Shown here piece by piece: positions 43,745 to 51,777 of a DNA stretch of 64,000 nt (position 1 is the stretch's first letter; each line of letters opens with the position of its first letter). The position numbers were made by a program, and so were the translations under genes. This stretch comes from Streptomyces sp. NBC_01283 (GTDB taxonomy: Bacteria > Actinomycetota > Actinomycetes > Streptomycetales > Streptomycetaceae), in NCBI RefSeq assembly GCF_041435335.1, contig NZ_CP108430.1:7784001-7848000 (forward strand), given 5' to 3'. The notes under the pieces were generated by a model, which worked only from the letters and a program-made list of their open reading frames with translations, did no database searches and had not been told where the DNA came from.

Positions 43745-44461
43745 ATGCCGAAGGGGAAAGAGACGGACCCGGGCGAGGGCCGGCGCGCCAGTGACCGTGG
43801 GCGCTATGGGCGGCTCAGCAGGGAGCGCGTCCTGGCCACGGCCCTGGAGGTCGTCGACCGCGACGGGCTCTCCGGCCTGAGCATGCGCAAGCTCGGCGGG
43901 GAACTGGGCGTGGAGGCGATGGCCCTCTACCGCTACGCGGCGGGCAAGGGCGCTCTCCTCGACGGCCTGGTCGAGGCGTTCTACCAGGAGCTGGAGGAAG
44001 ACCTGACGGCGAAGCCCCAGGAGGAGCGGCACCCTCAAGGCCATGACTGGCGGCGGGAGTTGAAACGCATCGCGCTCGCCACCCACGGAGTCGCGCAGCG
44101 GCACCCGAACATGGTCCCGCTGCTCGCCACCCGCCTGCTGTCCACCCCGCTGGCCCGCCGCCCCGCCGCCGTGCTGCGCGGCGACGAACGCGTCCTGGCC
44201 CTGCTCCATGGCGCCGGTCTGGGCGACCGCCGCACGGTGGAGGTGCACCGCGCCTTCACGGCGTGGCTGCTCGGCTATCTCCTCGTCGAACTGCGGGCCA
44301 TGGACGACGAGCCCGGCGAACCGGACCCGGCCTTCCGGCTCGGTCTGCACCGCATGCCCGCGCAGGAGTTCCCGCGGCTGCGGGCCATGGCCATCGCCCT
44401 GGACGGGCAGGGCGGGCAGGAGCAACTGGCCGCGGGCCTCGACGCGTTGCTCGGGTCATGA
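43745..44461 (+). CDS. TetR family regulator (TetR_C_1 type)
   Basis: This 238-residue regulator has its helix-turn-helix at about residues 20-65 (RERVLATALEVVDRDGLSGLSM, then GGELGVEAMALYRYAAGKGALL). The long helical C-domain resembles tetracycline-repressor-like ligand domains. ATG 43745 has GGAGG 8 bases upstream; an in-frame ATG at 43700 is possible. It is divergent from the polysaccharide operon, with a perfect palindrome between, so it probably represses that operon and itself. Ligand unknown. Confidence 0.9.
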   Translation: MPKGKETDPGEGRRASDRGRYGRLSRERVLATALEVVDRDGLSGLSMRKLGGELGVEAMALYRYAAGKGALLDGLVEAFYQELEEDLTAKPQEERHPQGHDWRRELKRIALATHGVAQRHPNMVPLLATRLLSTPLARRPAAVLRGDERVLALLHGAGLGDRRTVEVHRAFTAWLLGYLLVELRAMDDEPGEPDPAFRLGLHRMPAQEFPRLRAMAIALDGQGGQEQLAAGLDALLGS

Positions 44462-44854
44462 CCCCGCGGGCTCCAACGGCGCCCGGTCCGGAGGGTTGCC
44501 GTCGCGCACCGCGTCGAGGTACTCCGCGATGGCGTCACGGTTGCGGGTCAGGCACTCGACGCGCTCGGACATGCGGTCCCGCTGCTCCTCGAGCGTGGCG
44601 ATCATCTCCGGTGTCGCGTCCGGGAAGTAGATGGTCCGCGGCTTGTCGAGGCACGGCAGGATCTGCTTGATGATGCGGGTGGGCAGGCCCGCGTCGAGCA
44701 GGCCCCTGATCTGCGCGACCCGGTCCACGAACCGCTCGTCGTACTCGCGGTAGCCGTTCGCCGCGCGCTCGGCCATGATGAGGCCCTGCTCCTCGTAGTA
44801 GCGCAGCAGTCGCCGGGGTGTCCCGGTGCGCTCCGACAGCTCTCCGATCCGCAT
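44456..44854 (-). CDS. MerR family transcriptional regulator
   Basis: This 132-residue regulator has a winged helix at residues 1-70 (MRIGELSERTGTPRRLLRYYEEQGLI, then ANGYREYDE). A coiled-coil dimerisation helix and a short C-terminal tail follow. No cysteines are placed as in metal sensors; one Cys occurs in LPCLDKP. It is divergent from an MFS exporter and probably activates it in response to the exported compound. ATG 44854 is preferred because the in-frame upstream sequence lies inside the exporter gene. Confidence 0.92.
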   Translation of the reverse strand: MRIGELSERTGTPRRLLRYYEEQGLIMAERAANGYREYDERFVDRVAQIRGLLDAGLPTRIIKQILPCLDKPRTIYFPDATPEMIATLEEQRDRMSERVECLTRNRDAIAEYLDAVRDGNPPDRAPLEPAGS

Positions 44855-44882
44855 CCGAAACTCCCCCGCGCCTCTCGCTTGA

Positions 44883-44902
44883 CCTTCACATCCATGTGAG
44901 GG
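44883..44902. promoter_or_regulatory. MerR-type dyad in the exporter promoter
   Basis: CCTTCACAT-CC-ATGTGAGGG is symmetric at 8 of 9 positions per arm. It follows a TTGACC hexamer (44879-44884), placing it in the spacer of the exporter promoter, where MerR proteins bind. I could not find a convincing minus-10 at the expected 19-20 base spacing. Confidence 0.55.
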
Positions 44903-44918
44903 TTCGAGCATAGGCGAC

Positions 44919-46202
44919 ATGACCAACCACACCGCACAACTCGTGGGTTCCCGGGGCGGATCCGGGGACCGGAAGCTGCCCCTGGCCGCACTCCTCGCCC
45001 TTGCCACCGCCGTCTTCATCACCAGCCTGACCGAGACCCTGCCCGCGGGCCTGCTGCCCGCCATGAGCGCCGACCTGGGCGTCGGCGAGTCCGCGATGGG
45101 CCAGACCGTCACCATCTACGCGATCGGCACCGCACTCACCGCGATCCCCCTGACCGCGGCCACCGCCGGATGGCGGCGCAAGCGGCTGCTGCTGACCGCG
45201 ATGGCGGGATTCGCCGTCGCCAACACCGTCACCGCGGTCTCCGGCAACTACCCCCTGACCATGGTGGCCCGCTTCGTCGCCGGAGTCGCGGCGGGCCTGG
45301 CCTGGGCGCTGCTCGCCGGATACGCCCGCCGACTGGCCCCCGCCCACCTCCAGGGCAAGGCCATCGCCATCGCCATGGCGGGCATCCCGGTCGCCCTCTC
45401 GCTCGGTGTGCCCGCGGGAACCTTCCTCGGCAAGGCGTTCGGCTGGCGCGTCGCGTTCCTGCTCATGACCGTGCTCACCGTGGTGCTCCTCGCCTGGATC
45501 ACCGCGTCGGTCCCCGACCACCCCGGCCGGCGGCGCGAAGGCCGCACCCCGGTCCTGCGCACCCTGCGGCTGCCCGGCGTGACCCCGGTCCTGACCGTCA
45601 CCCTGGTCTTCGTCCTCGCCCACACCATCCTGTACACCTACATCGCCACGTACCTCGACCATCTGGGCATGGGCGGCTCGACCGACGTCGTCCTCCTGGT
45701 CTTCGGCGCCGCGTCCCTCGTGAGCATCTGGATCGTGGGCGCGCACATCCACCGGAGGCTGCGCGCGCTCACCATCGCCGCTGCCCTCCTGGTGGCCGTG
45801 GCCGCCGCCCTCCTCGCGGTCCTCGCCGACAGTCCCGCCCTCGTCTACCTCGCGGTGACCCTGTGGGGGCTCGGCTGGGGCGGCGCGCCCACCCTCCTGC
45901 AGACCGCGGCAGGCGACGCCGCCGGCGACGAGGCGGACGCCGCGCAGGCCATGCTCGTCACCCTGTGGAACGCGGCGATGGCCGGGGGCGGAGTCGTCGG
46001 CGGCATCCTGCTCGGACAGCTCGGCGCGGAGTCCTTCCCCTGGAGCGTGCTCGCCCTCCTGGTGCCGGTCCTCGTCGTGGTGACCGCCGCCCACCGGCAC
46101 GGATTCCCCGCCCGGCGCGCGGCAGCGGGCTCCGGCGCCACCGAGGCACCGGAACCCGCCCTGGACGCAGGGGAGTTCACATCCGCTTCGCCCCGGCCCT
46201 GA
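44919..46202 (+). CDS. MFS transporter, drug/sugar efflux type
   Basis: This 427-residue transporter has 12 hydrophobic helices. Antiporter family marks include TETLPAGLLPAMSADLGV at the end of helix 1, the loop 2-3 basic motif (GWRRKRLL) and RFVAGVAAGLAWALLAGYARR. It is like the NepI/AraJ/CmlR group that exports drugs, nucleosides or sugars. It is divergent from a MerR gene with a dyad in between. Substrate unknown. Confidence 0.92.
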   Translation: MTNHTAQLVGSRGGSGDRKLPLAALLALATAVFITSLTETLPAGLLPAMSADLGVGESAMGQTVTIYAIGTALTAIPLTAATAGWRRKRLLLTAMAGFAVANTVTAVSGNYPLTMVARFVAGVAAGLAWALLAGYARRLAPAHLQGKAIAIAMAGIPVALSLGVPAGTFLGKAFGWRVAFLLMTVLTVVLLAWITASVPDHPGRRREGRTPVLRTLRLPGVTPVLTVTLVFVLAHTILYTYIATYLDHLGMGGSTDVVLLVFGAASLVSIWIVGAHIHRRLRALTIAAALLVAVAAALLAVLADSPALVYLAVTLWGLGWGGAPTLLQTAAGDAAGDEADAAQAMLVTLWNAAMAGGGVVGGILLGQLGAESFPWSVLALLVPVLVVVTAAHRHGFPARRAAAGSGATEAPEPALDAGEFTSASPRP

Positions 46203-46253
46203 CGGCCCCACGGATCCGGGAGTACGTCAGCCACCGCGGGGACCGGCCGGGCA

Positions 46254-47597
46254 TCAGCCCAGGGGAACGTCGAGCCGGGCCTTGCGGTGGCTGAACGTCG
46301 CGATGGAGTGCGGCCCGTGGTAATTCCCGACACCGCTCTCGCCGACTCCGCCGAACGGCAGCTCGGGGACCCGGAGATGGGCCATCGGAAGACCGAAGCC
46401 GAGGCCGCCCGACGACGTCTCGGCGGCGAGCCGCTGCCGCGTCGTCTCGCTCTCGGTGAAGCCGTAGAGGGCGAGCGGCTTGTCGCGGTCGTTGATGAAC
46501 GCGATGGCCTCGTCGAGCCCGTCGACGTTCACGATCGGCAGGACGGGACCGAAGATCTCCTCCCGCATCACCGGCTCGTCGGGCTTCACGTCGGTGAGCA
46601 CGGTCGGCGCGATGTAGACGTCGTCGCGGTCGCGCTGCCCGCCGAACGCCGTCGTCCCGGAGCCGAGGAGGGCCGAGACGCGGTCGAAGTGCCGCTCGTT
46701 GACCATGCGGCCGTACGTCTCCGAGGACCTGGGGTCCGCGCCGAACGCCCGCTCCACGGCCGTGCGCAGCTCCCGGGCCAGCGCGGGCGCGGTCTCCGGG
46801 TCGGTCAGGACGTAGTCGGGGGCGACACAGGTCTGGCCCGCGTTGCGGAACTTGGATTCGGCCAGGCGGGTGGCCACGGCGGCCAGATCGACTCCCCGGT
46901 CCACGAACACCGGTGACTTGCCGCCGAGTTCGAGTGTGACGGGGGTGAGGTGCTCGGCGGCGGCGCGCATCACGATGCGGCCGACGGCGCCGTTGCCGGT
47001 GTAGAAGATGTGGTCGTACCGCTGGGCGAGCAGCGCGGTGGTCTCCGGTACGCCGCCCTCGACGACGGCGACCGCGTCCGTGTCCAGGTACTGGGGGACG
47101 AGCCGGGCGATCAGCTCAGAGGTGGCCGGGGTGACTTCGCTCGGCTTCAGGACGGCCGTGTTGCCCGCCGCCAGGGCGCCCACCAGGGGGACGAGCAGGA
47201 GCTGCACGGGGTAGTTCCACGGCGCGATGATCAGGACGGTGCCGAGCGGCTCGTACTGCGTACCGGCGGTGGACCCTTCGGGCAGTCCCGCGAGGGCGCC
47301 GGGCGCGAGCGGCTGCGGGCGCAGCCACTCCTCCAGATGGGCCAGCGTGTGGTCGATCTCCCTTACGGGGAAGTCGACTTCGGCGGTGTACGCCTCGGTG
47401 CGCGGCTTGTGCAGATCGGCGTGGAGGGCGTCCGCGATGTCCTCGCGGTGCTCCGTGAACAGGGAGCGCAACTGGGTGAGCTGCTCCTCGCGCCACGCCA
47501 GGGGCCGGGTGCGGCCGGTGGCGAACGTGGCGCGGAGCCCGGCGACCAGGGCTTCGGGGTCGAGCGCCTCGGGGGCGGGCGCTTCGGGGTGGTGCAT
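46254..47597 (-). CDS. Aldehyde dehydrogenase (class 3-like)
   Basis: This 447-residue NAD(P)-dependent enzyme is short, lacking the long N-terminus of class 1/2 enzymes, as in class 3. Cofactor region: IIAPWNYPVQLLL. Catalytic Glu is in LELGGKSP, and the catalytic cysteine is near residue 256 in NAGQTCVAPDY. EEIFGPVLPI and PFGGVGESG close the family pattern. It is the last gene of the DJ-1/PfpI-TetR-ALDH unit, suggesting detoxification of reactive or fatty aldehydes. Confidence 0.93.
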   Translation of the reverse strand: MHHPEAPAPEALDPEALVAGLRATFATGRTRPLAWREEQLTQLRSLFTEHREDIADALHADLHKPRTEAYTAEVDFPVREIDHTLAHLEEWLRPQPLAPGALAGLPEGSTAGTQYEPLGTVLIIAPWNYPVQLLLVPLVGALAAGNTAVLKPSEVTPATSELIARLVPQYLDTDAVAVVEGGVPETTALLAQRYDHIFYTGNGAVGRIVMRAAAEHLTPVTLELGGKSPVFVDRGVDLAAVATRLAESKFRNAGQTCVAPDYVLTDPETAPALARELRTAVERAFGADPRSSETYGRMVNERHFDRVSALLGSGTTAFGGQRDRDDVYIAPTVLTDVKPDEPVMREEIFGPVLPIVNVDGLDEAIAFINDRDKPLALYGFTESETTRQRLAAETSSGGLGFGLPMAHLRVPELPFGGVGESGVGNYHGPHSIATFSHRKARLDVPLG

Positions 47598-47659
47598 GAG
47601 GGGTCTCCTCGGGAGTTCTCAGGTGCGGCTGGGCATGGGGGGAGTGGGCGAGGGGTGCG

Positions 47660-48229
47660 TCAGCGGGGTGTCGGCGTGGTGACCGGCGAGCCGAGCAGCC
47701 CGGTCAGGAGCGCGTCGGTGGCCGGGCCGAAGAGCCGGCGGCCGTCGGGCGCGGACTCCAGGCCTATGACCAGGGCGATGCAGATGTCGGCGGCCTCGGC
47801 GGGCTCCACCGAGGACGGGGTCCCCGCCTCGGTGAACAGCTCGACGAGCAGGCTCCGCAGCGAGCCGGTGAAGCCGTGGCAGATGTCGCCGAAGACGCGG
47901 GCCTTCGCGTCGAGGAGCTCGGCGGAGTGCGGCGAGTCCCCGGCCAGGCGCAGGACCAGGTCGAGCTTGGCGGCGAGGACGCCCCGGATGCGTTCGGCGG
48001 CGGAGGTGTCCTCGGCAGCCGCCTGCCGGGCCCGCGCGAGCGCCTCGGAGTGCAGGCGCTCGGCGAGCTTGCGGAAGGCGTCGTCCTTGTTGCGTACGTA
48101 CTGGTAGACCGCTGACCGGGACACGCCCATGGTGGCGGCGATGTCGTCCATCGTGGTGCGCCGTACGCCGTACCGCGTGAGGGAGTCGTAGGTGGCGTCG
48201 AGGACCTCGTCGAGCCGGTCGGTGCCCAT
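47660..48229 (-). CDS. TetR family transcriptional regulator
   Basis: This 189-residue repressor has a helix-turn-helix at about residues 5-50 (RLDEVLDATYDSLTRYGVRRTTM, then DDIAATMGVSRSAVYQYVRNKD). It sits between the DJ-1/PfpI gene (5 bases upstream) and the aldehyde dehydrogenase gene in one operon. The perfect palindrome in front of the operon is its likely binding site. The ligand may be an aldehyde or other electrophile; no cysteine pattern proves this. Confidence 0.9.
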   Translation of the reverse strand: MGTDRLDEVLDATYDSLTRYGVRRTTMDDIAATMGVSRSAVYQYVRNKDDAFRKLAERLHSEALARARQAAAEDTSAAERIRGVLAAKLDLVLRLAGDSPHSAELLDAKARVFGDICHGFTGSLRSLLVELFTEAGTPSSVEPAEAADICIALVIGLESAPDGRRLFGPATDALLTGLLGSPVTTPTPR

Positions 48230-48234
48230 CAGGG

Positions 48235-48930
48235 TCAGACCAGCTTCCCGAGCAGCTCGTCGGCCAGCGGAGCTGCGGACGCCGGGTTCTGACCGGTGAT
48301 CAGGTTGCGGTCGACGACCACCTTGGGGGCCCAGGGCTCGCCCTCCTTGAAGTCGGCGCCCGCCGCGACGAGCCGGTCCTGGAGCAGCCACTTGGCCTTC
48401 TCCGCGAAACCGGACTGAGTCTCCTCGACATTGGTGAAGCCGGTCAGCTCGTACCCCGCGAAGGCGTTGGAGCCGTCCTCCTTGGTGGCGGCGAGCAGCG
48501 CGGCCGGGCCGTGGCAGACGACGCCGAGCGGCTTGCCTGACTCCAGGGCGGCGGTGAGGAGCCTGCCGGATTCGGCGTCGACGGCGAGGTCCTCCATGGG
48601 GCCGTGGCCACCGGGGTAGAAGACCGCTGCGTAGTCGGCGAGGTCCACCTCCGCCAGCTTGACCGGGCGCAGGAACTCGCTGATCTCCGCGAGGGTCGTG
48701 GCGACCTTCTCGGCGCCTTCCTGGCCGCCGTTGAACTCGGGCGCCAGGCTCGCCTGGTCGACGGTCGGCACGACGCCGCCCGGTGTCGCGACGACGATCT
48801 CGTGTCCGGCGGCCTTGAACGCCTCGTACGGCGCGACGGCCTCCTCGGCCCAGAAGCCGGTCGGGTGCTGGGTGCCGTCGGCCAGCGTCCAGTGATCGGC
48901 GCCGGTCACGACGAACAGAATCTTGGCCAT
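48235..48930 (-). CDS. DJ-1/PfpI family protein (Hsp31/glyoxalase III-like)
   Basis: This 231-residue protein has the type-1 glutamine-amidotransferase-like fold. The nucleophile is Cys139 in GVVCHGPAAL, with His140 next and Glu29/30 in FWAEE completing the likely triad. The insert near residues 15-30 (LADGTQHPTGFWAEE) is the Hsp31/YajL-large-form pattern. Relatives act as glutathione-independent glyoxalases or protein/DNA deglycases. GGAGAG precedes the ATG. It heads the three-gene operon with TetR and ALDH. Confidence 0.92.
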   Translation of the reverse strand: MAKILFVVTGADHWTLADGTQHPTGFWAEEAVAPYEAFKAAGHEIVVATPGGVVPTVDQASLAPEFNGGQEGAEKVATTLAEISEFLRPVKLAEVDLADYAAVFYPGGHGPMEDLAVDAESGRLLTAALESGKPLGVVCHGPAALLAATKEDGSNAFAGYELTGFTNVEETQSGFAEKAKWLLQDRLVAAGADFKEGEPWAPKVVVDRNLITGQNPASAAPLADELLGKLV

Positions 48931-48954
48931 GGTGTCTCTCCGAGGGTGGAAGCT

Positions 48955-48980
48955 CTGACGTTCTGTGCTCAGAACGTCAG
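48955..48980. promoter_or_regulatory. 26-bp perfect palindrome before the PfpI operon
   Basis: CTGACGTTCTG (48955-48965) and CAGAACGTCAG (48970-48980) are perfect 11-base arms around a 4-base centre. The site lies 24 bases upstream of the PfpI start, between it and the divergent LysR gene. The form fits a TetR operator. Confidence 0.7.
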
Positions 48981-49039
48981 GTGGTGCTGTCCTCGAAGGT
49001 AGGGGGGTGCACCCAACGAAATCCAATAGGCTGCTCCAT

Positions 49040-50002
49040 GTGGAAGATAGGAATTCCGATGGGTCTGCGGGAATAGGCGCGGGGACCGCGGCGGCCGGTC
49101 CGCTCGACCTGAACCTGCTGCGTACGTTCCTGGCCGTGTACCGGTCGGGTTCCTTCACGGCCGCGGCCCGTCTCCTCGGCCTCTCGCAGCCCACCGTCAC
49201 CACGCAGATCCGGGCCCTGGAGCGGCAGGTCGACCGGGAGCTGTTCGAGCGGCTGCCGCGAGGCGTGGCCCCCGCGCCGTACGCCGACGCGCTCGCCGCC
49301 CGTGTCGTCGACCCGCTCGACGCCCTCGCCGCGGTCACCGGACACGGCGGCCCCCTCGACGGCGCCCCCGCGGAGCCCGTCCAGCTGGCGGGCCCGGCGG
49401 AGATGCTCTGCCACTGCGCGCTGCCCGCGCTCGCACCACTGGTCGACAAGGGCGTCAGGCTGCGTGTGACGACAGGCCTGACGGACCGGCTCCTCGACGG
49501 GCTGCGGGCGGGGCGGCACGACCTGGTGATCGCCACGGCCCGCCCCCGCGGGCGCTCCCTGAGCTCCGTGCCCCTCGCGGACGAGGAGTTCGTCCTGGTC
49601 GCGGCCCCCTCGTGGGCCGAGCGCATCGGCGGCGACGCGCGGATCGCCGCGGACGGCCCGGGGGTGCTGCTCGGCGTCCCGCTGGTGACCTACGCCGAGG
49701 ATCTGCCGATCGCCCGCCGCTACTGGCGGCACGTCTTCGGCAAGCGGCTGACCTGCGAGGCCTCCGTCACGGTCCCCGACCTGCGCGGAGTGCTCTCCGC
49801 GGTCGTCGCGGGCGCCGGATTCTCCGTGCTGCCCCGCTATCTCTGCCGCGACGCCCTGGCCGCGGGCACCCTGACCCTCCTCCACGACCCGGAGGACGCC
49901 CCGATCAACACGGGTTTCCTGGTGCAGCGCCCCGGGTCCGCGGACAACCCGCACGTCGCCCTCGTACGCGACCACCTGATCCGGTCGGCGCGCGGCTGGT
50001 AG
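49040..50002 (+). CDS. LysR family transcriptional regulator
   Basis: This 320-residue regulator has an N-terminal winged helix-turn-helix (LDLNLLRTFLAVYRSGSFTAAA, then LLGLSQPTVTTQI) at about residues 20-80. A co-inducer domain with two Rossmann-like lobes follows. GTG 49040 is chosen because TAGGCT ends exactly 7 bases upstream, implying a leaderless mRNA. It is divergent from the PfpI operon, which it could also regulate. The co-inducer is unknown. Confidence 0.91.
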   Translation: MEDRNSDGSAGIGAGTAAAGPLDLNLLRTFLAVYRSGSFTAAARLLGLSQPTVTTQIRALERQVDRELFERLPRGVAPAPYADALAARVVDPLDALAAVTGHGGPLDGAPAEPVQLAGPAEMLCHCALPALAPLVDKGVRLRVTTGLTDRLLDGLRAGRHDLVIATARPRGRSLSSVPLADEEFVLVAAPSWAERIGGDARIAADGPGVLLGVPLVTYAEDLPIARRYWRHVFGKRLTCEASVTVPDLRGVLSAVVAGAGFSVLPRYLCRDALAAGTLTLLHDPEDAPINTGFLVQRPGSADNPHVALVRDHLIRSARGW

Positions 50003-50013
50003 CCGCGTCCCTG

Positions 50014-50406
50014 CTAGGCGCCCGCCGCATCCCGCGTGATCTCGTCCCACTGGGCGCCCATGGCCGCCGCGAGTGCCTGTGCGGCCGACAGGGGGCGGAC
50101 CATCACCATGAGCTCGTCGATGAGCCCGTGCTCATCGACGTGGATGAAGTCGCAGCCGGTGATCTGGCGGTCGCCGACCCGTGCCTCGAAGACGAGCGCG
50201 GAATCACGCCCGGCGGCGTCGTTGATCTCGCGTACGTACCGGAAATCCTCGAAGACCCGCGTGACGCCGCGCAGGATCGCGGCAGTCGTGGCCTTGCCCG
50301 GGTACGGGCGGAACACGACCGGGCTGGAGAAGACGACGTCCTCGGCCAGGAGCGCCTCCATCGCCGCGTGATCGTCGGCCTCGACGGCCTTGCGGAAAGC
50401 CTGCAT
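50014..50406 (-). CDS. SnoaL-like / NTF2-fold protein
   Basis: This 130-residue protein of the NTF2-like superfamily shows the helix MQAFRKAVEADDHAAMEALLAEDVVFSSP and the cone-forming strands GRDSALVFEARVGDRQITGCDFIHVDE. Members are small isomerases, hydrolases or binding proteins with the active site inside the cone. An acidic residue pattern is present, but the reaction is not predictable. It is divergent from the PadR gene with an inverted repeat between, so it is the probable target of that regulator. Confidence 0.85.
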   Translation of the reverse strand: MQAFRKAVEADDHAAMEALLAEDVVFSSPVVFRPYPGKATTAAILRGVTRVFEDFRYVREINDAAGRDSALVFEARVGDRQITGCDFIHVDEHGLIDELMVMVRPLSAAQALAAAMGAQWDEITRDAAGA

Positions 50407-50429
50407 GCCCTCACCTCACTGGGTGCTCA

Positions 50430-50447
50430 TAGTCAATTTGTTGAGTA
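50430..50447. promoter_or_regulatory. Imperfect inverted repeat, possible PadR operator
   Basis: TAGTCAA-TTTG-TTGAGTA matches at 6 of 7 arm positions in an AT-rich patch. It lies between the divergent SnoaL-like and PadR genes. Confidence 0.45.
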
Positions 50448-50487
50448 GGTGCGATGGAGAGTAATCACATCGGTGTACGGTGTCCAG

Positions 50488-51063
50488 ATGTCTCTCAAGT
50501 ACGCGGTGCTCGCGGCGCTCCTGGAGGGCGAGTCGTCCGGCTACGACCTGGCCAAGATCTTCGACGTCTCCGTGTCGAACTTCTGGTCCGCGACTCCCCA
50601 GCAGCTCTACCGCGAGCTGGAGCGACTGGCCGCCGACGGCCTGATCGAGGCACGTGTGGTGCAGCAGGAACGCAGGCCGAACAAGCGGATGTTCACGCTC
50701 ACCGGCACGGGCCTGCGGGAACTGCACGCCTTCGCCGCCGAGCCGCCCCGGCCCATCGCCATCCGGGACGAGCTGATGGTCAAGGTGCAGGCCATGGACG
50801 GCGGCGACCCGGCCGCCACCCGTGCCCTGATCGAGGAGCGCATGGCCTGGTCGCGCGGCAAACTGGCCCGGTACGAACGGCTGCGCCGCCACCTCCTGGG
50901 TGACCGGGAGGAGGAGGTGTACCTGCGCGACGCCGAGCGCATCGGCCCCTACCTCACGCTGATGGCGGGCAGGTCCCTGGAGGAGTCGAACCTGCGCTGG
51001 GGCGAACAGGTCCTCGAGATCCTCGACCGACGACTGAACTACGCCGACCAGGGCGGGACGTGA
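50488..51063 (+). CDS. PadR family transcriptional regulator
   Basis: This 191-residue regulator has the PadR winged helix (LKYAVLAALLEGESSGYDLAKIF, then ATPQQLYRELERLAADGLIE) at residues 2-80. A C-terminal helical Vir_act_alpha_C-like domain runs from about residue 95. TACGGT ends 6 bases before ATG 50488, pointing to a leaderless transcript. The next gene starts 10 bases after the stop, so a HAD phosphatase is cotranscribed. PadR proteins bind phenolic or lipophilic ligands; the ligand here is unknown. Confidence 0.92.
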   Translation: MSLKYAVLAALLEGESSGYDLAKIFDVSVSNFWSATPQQLYRELERLAADGLIEARVVQQERRPNKRMFTLTGTGLRELHAFAAEPPRPIAIRDELMVKVQAMDGGDPAATRALIEERMAWSRGKLARYERLRRHLLGDREEEVYLRDAERIGPYLTLMAGRSLEESNLRWGEQVLEILDRRLNYADQGGT

Positions 51064-51073
51064 GGAGACAGCA

Positions 51074-51763
51074 GTGGGCGACGTGCCTGAAGCGATCGAG
51101 GCACGGCCGGACGGGCCACCGCGGGCGGTGCTCACCGACTTCGGCGGGGTGCTGACCACCAGCGTGCTCGACTCGTTCCGCGCCTGGTCCACGGGGGCCG
51201 GCGACGACCCGCTGCTGCTGGAGCGGCTGTTCCGGGAGGACACGGAGGCCTCGGCGCTCCTGGTGGAGCACGAGTGCGGGCGCCTGAGCGAGGCCGGCTT
51301 CGAGCGGGGCATCGCGGGGCGGCTGCGCGAGAAGGGCGTGGTCGTGGAACCCGCGGGCCTCGTCGCCGCGATCGGCGCGGGGATGCGCCCGGACGAGACG
51401 ATGCTCGCGGCCCTGCGCGAGCTGCGCGCCCGGGGCATTCCGGTGGCCGTCGTGTCGAACGCGCTCGGCGACGACTGCTACCAGGGATACGACCTGGACG
51501 CGCTCGCGGACACCGTCGTGATCTCCAGCCGGATCGGCTCCCGCAAGCCGGGCCGCCGCATCTACCGGACGGCCTGCGACCGCCTCGGCGTCGAACCGTC
51601 CGACTGCGTCATGATCGACGACCTGGAACACAATCTGCGCGGTGCGGCCCGGCTCGGCATCCGGGGCCTGCACCACCTGCACAGCGGTGAAACGGTGCGC
51701 GCCCTTGGCCAGTTGTTCGGCGTCGGCTCGCTCGCCGGGCCCGGTGCGCCCGGCCCGGCGTGA
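51074..51763 (+). CDS. HAD-IA family hydrolase (YihX-like)
   Basis: This 229-residue HAD enzyme has motif I TDFGGVLTTS, in which the usual second aspartate is replaced by Gly, a form common in epoxide-hydrolase-N/YihX HADs. Motif II is VVSNALGDD, motif III GSRKPGRRIY, and motif IV VMIDDLEHN. GTG 51074 follows GAGGAGA with good spacing. It is cotranscribed with PadR. Substrate unknown, probably a sugar phosphate. Confidence 0.9.
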   Translation: MGDVPEAIEARPDGPPRAVLTDFGGVLTTSVLDSFRAWSTGAGDDPLLLERLFREDTEASALLVEHECGRLSEAGFERGIAGRLREKGVVVEPAGLVAAIGAGMRPDETMLAALRELRARGIPVAVVSNALGDDCYQGYDLDALADTVVISSRIGSRKPGRRIYRTACDRLGVEPSDCVMIDDLEHNLRGAARLGIRGLHHLHSGETVRALGQLFGVGSLAGPGAPGPA

Positions 51764-51777
51764 GCCGCTCGCCTTCC

